Under the pieces are notes generated by a model. It was not told the origin of the DNA, did not search any database, and worked only from the letters and a program-made list of their open reading frames with translations. 64,000 nucleotides of DNA from an uncultured Saccharospirillaceae bacterium (GTDB taxonomy: Bacteria > Pseudomonadota > Gammaproteobacteria > Pseudomonadales > Oceanobacteraceae), in NCBI GenBank assembly GCA_947499545.1, contig CANMOZ010000005.1, positions 124,001 to 188,000 of the forward strand. The letters are read 5' to 3'. Within the stretch, counting starts at the first letter, position 1. Each line of letters begins with the position of its first letter. Positions 1 through 8,958 of the stretch are shown piece after piece. Position numbers and translations under genes: made by a program.

Positions 1-2
1 AT

Positions 3-434
3 TTACTGACCATTCAAGAAACCATCCAATACTACGCTCGCCTACTGAATCCCAGTTTACGCAAATCTTGCTTCCAAGAGATGCTTAAATGCTTCCACCC
101 ACAGGTAAGCGATATCGCACACAAGCTGAAAACCAAACGAGCAAGTAAATGCAGCTTTGGAGAAAAAAAGCTCCTTTTAATCAATTTGTTTGCTACATAC
201 AGCCCATTCAAACTGCTTATTATGGATGAGCCAACCGCAGGGCTCAGTCCGAGCAGCCGAAGTATTTATCGTGAACTTTGCGACCAAGTACTTATGGAAG
301 GTAAAAGCATCTTTTTCTCAACCCATCACATGGATGATATAAAACCTTCTGATATTGTGATTAATCTCGATGAGCTTAATGACGGCAAGGCGTTAGTTAA
401 ATCACAAGCAGTGTTTAAAACTACCTATAAATAA
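3..434 (+). CDS. ABC transporter ATP-binding protein, 3' part (5' end outside window)
   Basis: The reading frame is open from the first bases, so this is the C-terminal part of a longer protein and the Met at 81 is internal. It shows a Walker B segment (LLIMDEPTAGLSP) and an H-loop (STHHMDD), which mark an ABC nucleotide-binding domain of the type that powers export or ABC-2 transporters. The signature before Walker B reads CSFGEKKLLL rather than the usual LSGGQ, so ATP-driven cycling may be altered or the gene may be decaying. The protein stops about 30 residues after the H-loop region, which is short for the family. No permease gene follows downstream. The family call is firm; substrate and activity are unknown. 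Confidence 0.7.
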   Translation, partial: LLTIQETIQYYARLLNPSLRKSCFQEMLKCFHPQVSDIAHKLKTKRASKCSFGEKKLLLINLFATYSPFKLLIMDEPTAGLSPSSRSIYRELCDQVLMEGKSIFFSTHHMDDIKPSDIVINLDELNDGKALVKSQAVFKTTYK

Positions 435-812
435 AAGTCCGCATATTGCTTCATAAAAGTCACAATAAGAGGATTAATGTTTAAACGCCAGACATTTTTT
501 GATCGACCATAAAGCAGCTCTCTAAATAAGCTTAGTTGAAAATTTATCTCAACCACTTTGGAGATTATTATCCAAAAACCTAACGATCCGCCAAAACGGT
601 CATAGATCTGGGGTTTTTGAATTTTGACTGGAGAAAAAGAACGAGGGTTATCCGGTTGGGGTGGTTATGGGCTACGACAAAACTGGGAATATCGGCTGAA
701 AAATTACAAAATTTTTCAGCCGATAATTTGGGGGAGGCTGCGATATAGAGCGGTGCTCAATACTGACAGGTGCATCCAATAAATGGGCAACTGTCAGATC
801 AGGTTTGAATTG
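435..812. other. intergenic region with a strong stem-loop
   Basis: No coding frame with family features was found between the ABC fragment and the immunity-like gene. The only clear structure is the 16-bp perfect inverted repeat at 690-725, listed separately. Confidence 0.5.
690..725. repeat. perfect 16-bp inverted repeat (stem-loop)
   Basis: The left arm TATCGGCTGAAAAATT (690-705) is perfectly complementary to 710-725, with a four-base ACAA loop. It lies about 90 bases past the 3' end of the minus-strand immunity-like gene and could end transcription from that side. There is no long T-run after the stem on either strand, so the terminator role is inferred. A relic of a mobile-element end is the alternative. 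Confidence 0.6.
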
Positions 813-1079
813 CTATACCTTCGCACTCCGTATTTTTTTCCAATAACCTCTAAAAGCTCTTTCTGGAGCAACTAAAATCCATATACTGCCATCTCCAACA
901 CATTCAAAATAAAGCGCCGGTCCCATATCCTCTTTTGGCTGACTGAACCAGCCAGGCTGGCTTATTCCATTTAGAACCCCTCGGGCCACAGCATCATTAA
1001 TTACACCATAGCATTTTACAAAATCGTCATGATCTTTAAAATCGCCACTTAAATATAATTCTTTACAGGTTGTGTCCAT
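813..1079 (-). CDS. putative immunity protein for the adjacent toxin
   Basis: An 88-residue soluble protein with no signal peptide and no family I recognise. It begins 15 nt after the stop of the toxin-like gene on the same strand, behind a good ribosome binding site (AAGGAAATTTTA before ATG). In Rhs and other polymorphic toxin systems the small gene directly after the toxin tip normally encodes the cognate immunity protein, which binds and blocks the toxin in the producing cell. The immunity role rests on position, size and coupling only. Confidence 0.6.
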   Translation of the reverse strand: MDTTCKELYLSGDFKDHDDFVKCYGVINDAVARGVLNGISQPGWFSQPKEDMGPALYFECVGDGSIWILVAPERAFRGYWKKIRSAKV

Positions 1080-1094
1080 TAAAATTTCCTTTAT

Positions 1095-1913
1095 TTAATT
1101 ACCATTATTTAACTTAATAACCCAGCCTTCATTCCAAGATTTTGTTGTGGCCTTAAATTGAATTATCCCACCACTGCCGGCTCCTGGATAAAACTCTGTC
1201 AATGGTTCCCACCCTGTTGATAGGGATTCCCCTAAAGGTCTAACTACTCTGGGATCAATTAACTCATTGGTAGGTATTTTTAACAGCACTTCATGCTCTC
1301 CCCAATGCTTAAATACTTGGGCTCTATCCATTAGCTCATTCGGATCTAAACCCAAGCTTTCAGTGGTCATATACGTTTCTCGACTTATTCTCCCATCAGT
1401 ACGATAAAAGCCTAACATGTAAGCAGGCATGGAGCGGTACACAAAATCTTGATTAGCGATAATATCATCTAATTGCGATTGTAGCTGGGGGCCTTTTCCT
1501 CGATACATTGACATCAATTCAACATACCGCTCTCTTGTTAAAGCTCTTTCGCCAAAGAACTTACCGCCAACACCGTATGGGTTGCCACCCTCTTTAATAT
1601 TACTCCAAACCTTCGAAGGGTCTTTGAAGTCAGCAAAAGTAGATGGAGTAACCTTGCCAATTCCGTTCTCTACTTTCCATGCTTTATATAATTCAAACCG
1701 CTTCGCTAATTCAGGGTTTATAGAATTGTCAACAGGGTTTGCCTTAGATGCATTCCTTTCAGGACTAAATATCTTACCTGCCTCTGGAGCCCCGACCGTA
1801 AGATATCCCTCTCCAAAACCATATAAAACACCAATACCAGCATTTGAATAGTCGCCATTCCCAAAGTGGCTGGCTCCCATAGAGAAATTATTGAATGCGC
1901 GGCCATATAATGT
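1095..1913 (-). CDS. orphan Rhs-type C-terminal toxin, ADP-ribosyltransferase-like
   Basis: The frame is open from 1913 (stop codon at 1914-1916) with a first Met at 1880 giving 261 residues. Upstream of that Met the frame reads LYGRAFNNFS, continuing the Gly-rich stretch seen before toxin domains in Rhs-like proteins, so this is a tip cut off from its carrier. Numbered from the Met at 1880, the C-terminal half carries an R-S-E pattern of ADP-ribosyltransferases: Arg149 (FVYRSMP), a TTES segment near 172-175, and E-x-E at 195-197 (GEHEVLL). Such enzymes transfer ADP-ribose from NAD to a target protein or RNA. No secretion signal is present. The Rhs origin is likely; the enzymatic class is inferred from motif spacing. 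Whether the orphan is still translated is unclear. Confidence 0.6.
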   Translation of the reverse strand, partial: TLYGRAFNNFSMGASHFGNGDYSNAGIGVLYGFGEGYLTVGAPEAGKIFSPERNASKANPVDNSINPELAKRFELYKAWKVENGIGKVTPSTFADFKDPSKVWSNIKEGGNPYGVGGKFFGERALTRERYVELMSMYRGKGPQLQSQLDDIIANQDFVYRSMPAYMLGFYRTDGRISRETYMTTESLGLDPNELMDRAQVFKHWGEHEVLLKIPTNELIDPRVVRPLGESLSTGWEPLTEFYPGAGSGGIIQFKATTKSWNEGWVIKLNNGN

Positions 1914-2140
1914 TTACACCACTAGAGCATCGCTCTATTCAAATCGGGCTCACTCAAGAAGCCGTTGAGCTTTATGTCAATGACTGGATTCAAGACATCA
2001 CGGATATGACAACAACTGCTATAGAAGTGCATCAATACGTTGAACAGGGGCTTCTTGATCAAGCTCACTGCTTACTTCCCAAAGAAGAGCCTTATCCACT
2101 GAAGGTTACGCTTGCACAGACCATTGGTGCAACCTTGTGA
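1895..2140 (+). CDS. hypothetical protein, 81 residues
   Basis: A short soluble frame that I do not recognise; a second in-frame Met lies at 1910 (MFTPLEHRS). Its first 19 bases overlap the upstream end of the opposite-strand toxin frame, so one of the two is broken here or the junction is a recombination point. The composition (acidic, with plausible helices) looks protein-like, but no ribosome binding site is convincing. It may be a real small gene beside the toxin or a chance frame. Confidence 0.3.
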   Translation: MRGHIMFTPLEHRSIQIGLTQEAVELYVNDWIQDITDMTTTAIEVHQYVEQGLLDQAHCLLPKEEPYPLKVTLAQTIGATL

Positions 2141-2216
2141 AAAAATTAAATGAGTGCCTTGAAGCCGCAACAATCTGCGCCCCAAAGGCCGTTTTCCTAA
2201 CATTGAACAGTAAAAA

Positions 2217-2382
2217 ATGACATCAACACCCAACATCACACAAGCCAGTAAATTTTTGAGTTATGTATTACGCCATAAACCTGAAGCCATCAATCTGGTA
2301 TTGAATGCTCATTATATTTTTCTTATCGGATAATGGCGTCTGGCTTACCGAATCAGTGCCTATCGCTTTTATAAATGAATAA
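2217..2382 (+). pseudogene. kptA: kptA (RNA 2'-phosphotransferase) remnant with large internal deletion
   Basis: The first frame starts at 2217 and reads ASKFLSYVLRHKPEAINLVL, the conserved N-terminus of KptA/Tpt1, which removes 2'-phosphates from spliced RNA using NAD. After about 30 residues the similarity ends and this frame stops at 2331-2333. A second frame then reads DNGVWLTESVPIAFINE and stops at 2380-2382, matching the C-terminal end of KptA. The family is about 180 residues long, so roughly 120 central codons, including the catalytic Arg and His residues, are missing. The gene cannot make an active enzyme. Confidence 0.75.
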
Positions 2383-2401
2383 TATTTTTTACTAAACCCC
2401 A

Positions 2402-2428
2402 ACCCAGGTTTTAAAACCAAGGCTGGGT
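2402..2428 (-). terminator. possible terminator after cysS
   Basis: ACCCAG at 2402-2407 pairs with CTGGGT at 2423-2428 around an A/T-rich loop, about 30 bases past the cysS stop codon. The stem is short, so this is a weak call. Confidence 0.35.
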
Positions 2429-2454
2429 GTAGATCACTACATCAGCAAAACAGA

Positions 2455-3822
2455 TTAAGCTTTTACCCAAGTCGTGCCTTCTCGGGCATCTTGTAGAATG
2501 ATGCCTTGGGCTTTTAAGTCATCACGAATGCGGTCAGCCTCAGCAAAGTTTTTATTTGCTTTTGCCTGATTGCGCGCGTCGATTTGCGATTGAATGTACG
2601 CATCATCTAATGCGATGTTGCCCTTCAAAAAGGTCTCTGGGTCAGACTCTAAACACCCTAAAATACCCGCCAGCGATTTAAGCTGCGCCGCTAGCTTTTG
2701 CTTGTGCTCGCCTTCTGCTTTATTGATTTCGCGGACGAGCTCAAATAAAACGGCAATGGCTTCTGGGGTATTAAAGTCATCTTGCATGGCAGCATGAAAA
2801 CGCTGGTGGTATTCATTGTCGGTTGCGGGTTCAACGCCTTCAAAATCAGTGTCACGCAAGGCCGTATAAAAACGATCCAGCTTTTGCTCAGCTTCTTTTA
2901 GAGCATCAACGGAGTAATTCAACGCACTGCGATAATGGGAAGACACCAACATTAAGCGAACAACTTCCTCATTGTATTTTTCGAGCACTTCACGAATGGT
3001 GAAAAAATTACCGAGGGATTTCGACATCTTTTCATTATCAATGCGCAAAGGCCCGCAGTGCATCCAGGTGTTAACGTAGGTTTCACCCGTAGCAGCTTCA
3101 CTTTGGGCAATTTCGTTTTCATGATGCGGGAATTTTAAATCAGCACCACCGCCGTGAATGTCAAAGTGATTACCTAAGCAGCAGGTCGACATCACAGAAC
3201 ATTCAATGTGCCAGCCTGGACGGCCTTTCCCCCAGGGGGAATCCCAAAAAGGTTCGCCTGGCTTTGCGGCTTTCCATAATGCGAAATCCAGCGGGTCTTG
3301 TTTTTGCTCCTCCACTTCAATACGAGCACCGGCTTGCAGCTCATCCAGCTGTCGGCCCGAGAGCTTGCCATAGCCTTCAAATTTACGCACAGCGTAGTAA
3401 ACATCGCCATTGTCTGCTGCGTAGGCGTGGCCTTTATCAATCAACTTCTGCACCATAGCAATAATGCCATCCACATGCTGAGTGGCCCGAGGTTCAGTCG
3501 AGGGTTTCAACAAACCTAAACGATCAAAGTCGGCATGCATTTCTTGGATCATGCGCTCAACCAATACGTTCGAGTCTTCACCCGATTCGGCTGCTCGTTG
3601 AATGATCCTATCGTCGATGTCGGTAATATTACGGACGTAATTCACTTCATAACCTTGGTTACGCAAGTACCGGACGATGACATCAAAGCCAAGCATGCTG
3701 CGCGCATGCCCTAAATGACAGAGGTCATAAACCGTCATGCCACAGACATAAATGCCAACCTTCCCCGGATGCAAAGGAGTAAAGGCCTCTTTTTGGCGTG
3801 TCAGACTGTTGTAAATATCCAT
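2455..3822 (-). CDS. cysS: cysteine--tRNA ligase
   Basis: CysRS is a cytoplasmic class I synthetase that charges tRNA-Cys. The 455-residue product has the usual family length. It shows the zinc-ligand region YVCGMTVYD, the HIGH signature as HLGH at residues 36-39, the WHIECSVM zinc and tRNA-binding segment, and KMSKS before the anticodon-binding part. I chose the Met at 3822 ([10 protein letters not shown]) over an upstream Met at 3858: it aligns with the normal CysRS N-terminus, lies 5 nt after the glnS stop codon, and follows a GGGAGC ribosome-binding sequence inside the end of glnS. The two genes are therefore probably co-transcribed and translationally coupled. Confidence 0.95.
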   Translation of the reverse strand: MDIYNSLTRQKEAFTPLHPGKVGIYVCGMTVYDLCHLGHARSMLGFDVIVRYLRNQGYEVNYVRNITDIDDRIIQRAAESGEDSNVLVERMIQEMHADFDRLGLLKPSTEPRATQHVDGIIAMVQKLIDKGHAYAADNGDVYYAVRKFEGYGKLSGRQLDELQAGARIEVEEQKQDPLDFALWKAAKPGEPFWDSPWGKGRPGWHIECSVMSTCCLGNHFDIHGGGADLKFPHHENEIAQSEAATGETYVNTWMHCGPLRIDNEKMSKSLGNFFTIREVLEKYNEEVVRLMLVSSHYRSALNYSVDALKEAEQKLDRFYTALRDTDFEGVEPATDNEYHQRFHAAMQDDFNTPEAIAVLFELVREINKAEGEHKQKLAAQLKSLAGILGCLESDPETFLKGNIALDDAYIQSQIDARNQAKANKNFAEADRIRDDLKAQGIILQDAREGTTWVKA

Positions 3823-3827
3823 GTGGT

Positions 3828-5516
3828 TTACTGGCTCCCTGCTTCTACTTTGGCCCAAGTGTCTCTTAAACCAATGGTTTTATTGAATATGAGCTTGTCT
3901 TCGGTGCTGTCATACCGATCAACCACGAAATACCCTTCACGTTCAAACTGAAAGGTGGTTTCCGGCGCCGCCGTCTTTAAGCTGGGTTCAACCCGAGCAT
4001 CGGCCAGCACTTCAAGTGAATGAGGATTAATGAAGCTCATAAAGTCTTCATCTTTATAAGCATCTGGCGTCGCATCATTAAACAATCGATCGTACAGACG
4101 CACTTCCGCCGGAACCGAATGGGTTGCGGACACCCAATGGATAACGCCTTTAACTTTGCGGCCATCCGCTGGGTCTTTGCCTAGGGTGTCTGCATCATAA
4201 GTGCACTTAATCTCAACGATGTGACCCGCCTCGTCTTTGATCACCTCATCTGCGCGAACCACATAAGCATTGCGCAAACGTACTTCTTTACCTAGCACCA
4301 AACGTTTGAACTTTTTGTTGGCTTCTTCGCGGAAATCTTCCTGATCGATAAAGATTTCACGTGTGAAAGGTAAGGTCCGCTGCCCTAAAGCTTCACGCTG
4401 AGGGTGGTTAGGCGCTGTCAGCTCTTCCACTTGGCTTTCAGGGTAATTGGTAATGGTCAATTTCAATGGACGCAGCACACCCATAGCGCGTGGTGCGTTT
4501 TCATTAAGATCGTCACGAATGGCGGCTTCAAGCATGCCCACATCCACAGTACTGTTCGCTTTCGCTACACCAATGCTGTCACAGAAATTACGGATGGAAT
4601 TTGGGGTGAATCCGCGGCGGCGCATCCCTGAAATGGTTGGCATTCTGGGGTCATCCCACCCAGTGACAATCTTTTCATCAACCAACTGCTTCAATTTACG
4701 TTTACTGGTCACCGTATAATTCAGGTTCAAGCGGGCAAACTCGTATTGATGCGGTTTGGCTGGAACGCTGACGTGGTCGATCGCCCAGTCGTACAGCGGA
4801 CGATGATCTTCAAACTCCAGTGTACAAATGGAATGCGTGATTTCTTCAATCGCATCGGACAAAGGATGCGTGAAATCGTACATAGGATAAATGCACCATT
4901 CGTTACCGGTTTGGTGATGTTCTACGAAGCGCACACGATAAAGAATAGGGTCACGCATGTTCATGTTCGGTGAAGCCATGTCAATTTTGGCCCGCAACAC
5001 GTGCTCGCCTTCTTTGAATTCACCTGCCTTCATGCGGCTAAACAAATCCAAATTTTCTTCGACCGAGCGCTCGCGATAAGGGCTGGCTTTACCGGGCTCA
5101 GTTAACGTGCCGCGATACTGGCGCGCTTCCTCTGGCGTTAGACTGCATACATATGCCTGCCCTGCTTTGATCAATTCTACGGCCCAATCATGCAGCTGCT
5201 TAAAATAGGAAGACGCATAGCGAACCTCGCCATCCCATTGAAAACCCAACCATTGAATGTCTTCCTGGATGCTTTGAATGTACTCTGGCGACTCTTTTTC
5301 TGGATTGGTATCATCGAATCGCAGGTGACATCGGCCTTGAAACTGCTCTGCCAGGCCAAAATTCAGACAAATCGATTTGGCATGCCCAACGTGTAAGAAT
5401 CCATTGGGTTCAGGCGGAAAGCGAGTGATGACTTCTGAATGTTTACCAGAGTCTAGGTCCGCTTGGATGATTTTGGTCAAAAAGTTACTGGGCTTAGCCC
5501 CAAGGTCGTTACTCAT
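3828..5516 (-). CDS. glnS: glutamine--tRNA ligase
   Basis: GlnRS charges tRNA-Gln directly with glutamine, as in most gammaproteobacteria. The 562-residue protein has [15 protein letters not shown] (HIGH motif near residue 42), the [11 protein letters not shown] region equivalent to KMSKS, and the two-part C-terminal anticodon-binding beta barrels; the length is normal. The start ATG at 5516 follows GAAGGGG by four bases, a strong ribosome binding site. It is the promoter-proximal gene of the glnS-cysS pair and is divergent from ppiB, with about 140 bp between the two starts for both promoters. Confidence 0.96.
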   Translation of the reverse strand: MSNDLGAKPSNFLTKIIQADLDSGKHSEVITRFPPEPNGFLHVGHAKSICLNFGLAEQFQGRCHLRFDDTNPEKESPEYIQSIQEDIQWLGFQWDGEVRYASSYFKQLHDWAVELIKAGQAYVCSLTPEEARQYRGTLTEPGKASPYRERSVEENLDLFSRMKAGEFKEGEHVLRAKIDMASPNMNMRDPILYRVRFVEHHQTGNEWCIYPMYDFTHPLSDAIEEITHSICTLEFEDHRPLYDWAIDHVSVPAKPHQYEFARLNLNYTVTSKRKLKQLVDEKIVTGWDDPRMPTISGMRRRGFTPNSIRNFCDSIGVAKANSTVDVGMLEAAIRDDLNENAPRAMGVLRPLKLTITNYPESQVEELTAPNHPQREALGQRTLPFTREIFIDQEDFREEANKKFKRLVLGKEVRLRNAYVVRADEVIKDEAGHIVEIKCTYDADTLGKDPADGRKVKGVIHWVSATHSVPAEVRLYDRLFNDATPDAYKDEDFMSFINPHSLEVLADARVEPSLKTAAPETTFQFEREGYFVVDRYDSTEDKLIFNKTIGLRDTWAKVEAGSQ

Positions 5517-5658
5517 GCAACCCCTTCTAAATAAATGAAAAAAACCGGCTTTGGGTTGAGATTAGCAAGCCGCATAGTATAGCCTATCCACCGGCGGCAT
5601 TTCGCCAACTTTTTGGTCTGCTATACAGATTTTGTTATCACACACAAATGGCCTTAAC

Positions 5659-6165
5659 ATGTCAAACGTCTTACTAAAAACGAACTTCGGCGATATCAAG
5701 TTAACATTGGACGCCGAGAATGCTCCAAAAACGACTGAGAACTTCTTGGGCTATGTCCGTGATGGATTCTATGACGGTGTGATCTTTCACCGTGTGATTG
5801 ATGGATTCATGATCCAAGGCGGTGGCTTCACCCCTGACATGGACCAAAAGCCAACTAAAGATCCGATTGAAAACGAAGCGAAAAACGGCCTTCAAAACAA
5901 GGTTGGCACCATTGCGATGGCGCGCACCATGGACCCACACTCTGCCTCTGCCCAGTTTTTCATCAACGTGAGCGACAATGCTTTCTTGAACCATACGGCC
6001 GAAAGCACTCAAGGCTGGGGTTATGCTGTCTTTGGTGAAGTGACCGAAGGCATGGATGTCGTTAATCGCATCAAATCCGTTAAAACCACTTTTAAAAATG
6101 GCATGCAAGACGTTCCTGCTGAAGACGTTGTGATTGAAAAAGCTGAGGTTGTTGAGGAAGCTTAA
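5659..6165 (+). CDS. ppiB: peptidyl-prolyl cis-trans isomerase B (cyclophilin type)
   Basis: Cytoplasmic cyclophilins speed cis-trans isomerisation at proline bonds during folding. The 168-residue product has the cyclophilin core: [13 protein letters not shown] with the catalytic Arg, then SASAQFFIN with the conserved Gln and Phe, and a Trp-containing loop. There is no signal peptide, which points to the cytoplasmic PpiB rather than periplasmic PpiA. I prefer the Met at 5659 ([11 protein letters not shown]) to an in-frame start at 5632, because the family begins at that strand. The last base of its stop codon is the first base of the lpxH start, so the genes are translationally coupled. Confidence 0.93.
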   Translation: MSNVLLKTNFGDIKLTLDAENAPKTTENFLGYVRDGFYDGVIFHRVIDGFMIQGGGFTPDMDQKPTKDPIENEAKNGLQNKVGTIAMARTMDPHSASAQFFINVSDNAFLNHTAESTQGWGYAVFGEVTEGMDVVNRIKSVKTTFKNGMQDVPAEDVVIEKAEVVEEA

Positions 6166-6887
6166 TGGCGACCTATTTTATCTCAGACCTTCACCTGCAA
6201 GCTTCCCAGGCAAAAGTCGCCCAGGGGTTTTTGGACTTTGTCGCTTCTTTGGAAGACGCCGAAGCCCTCTACATCCTGGGGGATTTCTTTGAATTTTGGA
6301 TTGGTGACGACTACAGCGACCCTTTCGTTGAGTCGATCAAAACCGCGTTAAAAACAGCATCAACGCAATACCCTGTCTACTTTATGCACGGCAATCGTGA
6401 CTTTATGATTGGACAGGCCTTTGCTGATGAAACGGGCATGAGTCTCCTGGAAGACCCATGCGTCGTCACCGTTGAAGGGCGCCAAGTGCTGCTGATGCAT
6501 GGTGACAGTCTTTGTACACGTGATGAAGTTTATATGCGTATGCGCCCCTTGTTGCGCAACCCCACCTGGCAAGCCAGCATGCTGGAAAAATCCATCGAAG
6601 AACGCCTGGTTATCGCCCAAAATGCTCGCATGGAGAGCGCGACCAAAGATCCGAAGATGGCTGATTCCGAGATTATGGACGTAACGCCCGACGCGGTTGT
6701 GAAAGCCATGGATGATGCAGGTGTGGACTTACTGATCCACGGCCATACTCACCGACCCAAAGTTCATACGCATCAACTAGAACTAAAGGAAGGCAGCCGT
6801 ATGGTTTTGGGTGACTGGCACGAGGATAAAGGTTGGATGATCAAAGCCTGCAATGGAAAGTTCGAACTCCTCTCGCTGGCACTTTGA
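6165..6887 (+). CDS. lpxH: UDP-2,3-diacylglucosamine diphosphatase
   Basis: LpxH hydrolyses UDP-2,3-diacylglucosamine to lipid X and UMP at the inner face of the inner membrane, the fourth step of lipid A synthesis. The 240-residue protein is a calcineurin-type metallophosphoesterase with the metal-ligand blocks in order: ISDLHL near the N-terminus, GDFFEFWIGDD, HGNRDFMIG, LMHGDSLC and HGHTHRP. Length and motif order are normal. Its ATG shares one base with the ppiB stop codon (TAATG), an order also seen in other gammaproteobacteria. A hairpin with a T-run follows at 6994-7019. Confidence 0.95.
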   Translation: MATYFISDLHLQASQAKVAQGFLDFVASLEDAEALYILGDFFEFWIGDDYSDPFVESIKTALKTASTQYPVYFMHGNRDFMIGQAFADETGMSLLEDPCVVTVEGRQVLLMHGDSLCTRDEVYMRMRPLLRNPTWQASMLEKSIEERLVIAQNARMESATKDPKMADSEIMDVTPDAVVKAMDDAGVDLLIHGHTHRPKVHTHQLELKEGSRMVLGDWHEDKGWMIKACNGKFELLSLAL

Positions 6888-6993
6888 CAAATCCCCTTAA
6901 AACTGTCCAGTTTACAGGCTTTTATGGGCAAGGACGCCCGTATAAACCAACCAAATCCATAAAATAAGGGCCCTAGCTTTGATGTAGAGAAGA

Positions 6994-7019
6994 GCCAATC
7001 TGTCAAATTGGCCTTTTTT
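6994..7019 (+). terminator. rho-independent terminator after ppiB-lpxH
   Basis: GCCAAT (6994-6999) and ATTGGC (7007-7012) form a stem with a seven-base loop, followed by CTTTTTT. It lies about 110 bases after the lpxH stop codon and before the next promoter region. Confidence 0.75.
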
Positions 7020-7121
7020 GACTTGTGAACCCGCTCTCAACCTCACTCATCCGCAAAACCCAGATATTGAAACCTTCTATACTCTAGAGTGACTACTTGA
7101 ACCCAGAAAACCAGGGGCCTG

Positions 7122-8813
7122 ATGAGCGCTGAAGCGATGGCAGACGACGAGTTGCTTTTTAGCTCTGCGTCTGATGATGACGACCACAAAAACATCCAAC
7201 CCAGCTCAGGGATACAGGTGCTTGTTGTAGATGATGACGAATACGTTCATCAACTCACTCAACTCGTCCTGAAAGGATTCAAATTTGAAGGTCAATCAAT
7301 TGAGCTCATTGACTCTTACAGTGGCTTTGATGCAAAAGAGCGCTTGAAAGCTCACCCTGATGTTGCCGTCGTCTTGCTTGACGTCGTGATGGAAACAGAT
7401 GACTCAGGCTTACAAGTCGTCAACTACATTCGAAACGACCTCAATAACAGTACTGCTCGTATTCTCATACGCACTGGGCAACCAGGTGCTGCACCCGAAG
7501 AAACCGTGTTTAACGAATACGACATCAACGATTATCTATCGAAAACGGATATCTCAGCCAATAAGCTGCGTATGTCCTTAATTAATGCTCTGCGTTCTTA
7601 CCGAGACATCAAACGTGCAGCAGAGCTGCAAAAGCAAATATTACTCGCTGAACAAGAGCAGGAAGCGGCCAAAGCGGCTTCAAAAGCCAAATCCCAATTC
7701 CTGGCTCATATGAGCCATGAAATCCGAACCCCCCTAAACGGCATAATCGGGGTCGCAGATATATTAAGCGGCACTCAGCTGTCTCAAGATCAGCAAGGAT
7801 ATGTTGATCTGATACGCAGTTCGGGCGAAGCCCTTCTGGCGATTATCAACGACATCTTAGATTTCTCGAAAATTGAAGCGAATAAGCTTGAACTCGAGCA
7901 AACCCCATTTGAACTCGCCAGACTTTGTCAGGAAGTTCAGGCCATTTTCTACGCGCCTATCAACAATAAGTCACTCGATTTTCAGCTCGAGCTCGACCCA
8001 TCCCTTCCCAAAGTAGTGGTCAGCGATCCGGTTCGTATCAAGCAGATATTGATCAATTTAATTGGGAATGCAATCAAGTTTACTCAAGAGGAAGGACGAA
8101 TCCAGCTCAAGGTCAGCCGGAATTCACACGAACACCCTGATGAGGGTGCATTTTTTATGAATCTAGCCGTTTCCGACAATGGGATCGGTATCACGAAAGA
8201 ACAACAAGATAGGCTTTTCCAACCTTTCAGCCAAGCGGACCCTTCTACCACTCGCAAATTTGGTGGTACCGGTTTAGGTTTGCAAATCAGCAAGCGATTA
8301 GCCGAACTTATGGGAGGCGACATAAAACTTGAAAGCCAACCCAACCAAGGCTCTACCTTTACAGTCACCTTAGAAGCGTCAGAAAGCAATGAGCCCGTCA
8401 CAAACCAAAATGACTCACCAACTTCTACAGAATACGAGCGCCCTCCTGATCAGATAAAAGTATTGGTGGCTGAGGACAACCCTACCAACCAATTGGTAAC
8501 TAAATCTTTATTAAAAAGACTGGGTTACACTCAGGCTGATATTGTTTCCAATGGGAAAGAGGCCGTTGATGCCGTACAAGAAAGCAGCTATGACATTGTG
8601 TTAATGGATTGCCAGATGCCCGAAATGGACGGGTACGAGGCCACTCGCCAAATACGCACGTTATTTACAAAAGAACAATTGCCCGTTCTGGCTCTGTCAG
8701 CCGGTGCCACTCAGGATGAACAAGCAATGTGCTTTAACGCAGGGATGGACGACTTCATTTCAAAACCCGTCACCTTAAATGCTCTTAAATTGGGCATGGA
8801 GAAGTGGCATTAA
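7122..8813 (+). CDS. hybrid sensor histidine kinase with N- and C-terminal receiver domains
   Basis: A soluble signalling protein of 563 residues with no membrane segment. The order is: receiver (residues about 30-150, VLVVDDDEYV with phosphoacceptor Asp87 in VVLLDVVME), a short coiled coil, HisKA with phosphorylated His in SHEIRTPLNG near residue 200, HATPase with N, G1 and G2 boxes (NLIGNAIKFTQ, DNGIGI, GTGLGL), and a C-terminal receiver (VLVAEDNP, VLMDCQMPEMDG). The N-terminal receiver suggests that it takes phosphate or a signal from another kinase rather than sensing directly. No cognate regulator is adjacent. The input signal and output are unknown. Confidence 0.9.
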   Translation: MSAEAMADDELLFSSASDDDDHKNIQPSSGIQVLVVDDDEYVHQLTQLVLKGFKFEGQSIELIDSYSGFDAKERLKAHPDVAVVLLDVVMETDDSGLQVVNYIRNDLNNSTARILIRTGQPGAAPEETVFNEYDINDYLSKTDISANKLRMSLINALRSYRDIKRAAELQKQILLAEQEQEAAKAASKAKSQFLAHMSHEIRTPLNGIIGVADILSGTQLSQDQQGYVDLIRSSGEALLAIINDILDFSKIEANKLELEQTPFELARLCQEVQAIFYAPINNKSLDFQLELDPSLPKVVVSDPVRIKQILINLIGNAIKFTQEEGRIQLKVSRNSHEHPDEGAFFMNLAVSDNGIGITKEQQDRLFQPFSQADPSTTRKFGGTGLGLQISKRLAELMGGDIKLESQPNQGSTFTVTLEASESNEPVTNQNDSPTSTEYERPPDQIKVLVAEDNPTNQLVTKSLLKRLGYTQADIVSNGKEAVDAVQESSYDIVLMDCQMPEMDGYEATRQIRTLFTKEQLPVLALSAGATQDEQAMCFNAGMDDFISKPVTLNALKLGMEKWH

Positions 8814-8913
8814 TTGCCACCTACTGCAATACAGCTAACAATATCCAGAAAAGAAACGCTCAACCAACTTCCCAAAAAGTCTGATCTGCACCTCAGATAG
8901 TGGACACATCATT

Positions 8914-8938
8914 CGGTTTGGCTCGCCACGCCAAACCG
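8914..8938. terminator. hairpin between convergent genes
   Basis: CGGTTTGGC (8914-8922) pairs perfectly with GCCAAACCG (8930-8938) over a seven-base loop. It sits between the kinase gene on the plus strand and the small membrane gene on the minus strand. No T-run follows, so termination from both sides is inferred from position. Confidence 0.55.
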
Positions 8939-8958
8939 GTGCATTCAAAGATCTATTA

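Noticed and set aside
1582-1851. Plus-strand frame of 89 residues opposite the toxin tip
   Set aside because: It lies antisense to the toxin frame, has no ribosome binding site and no family features.
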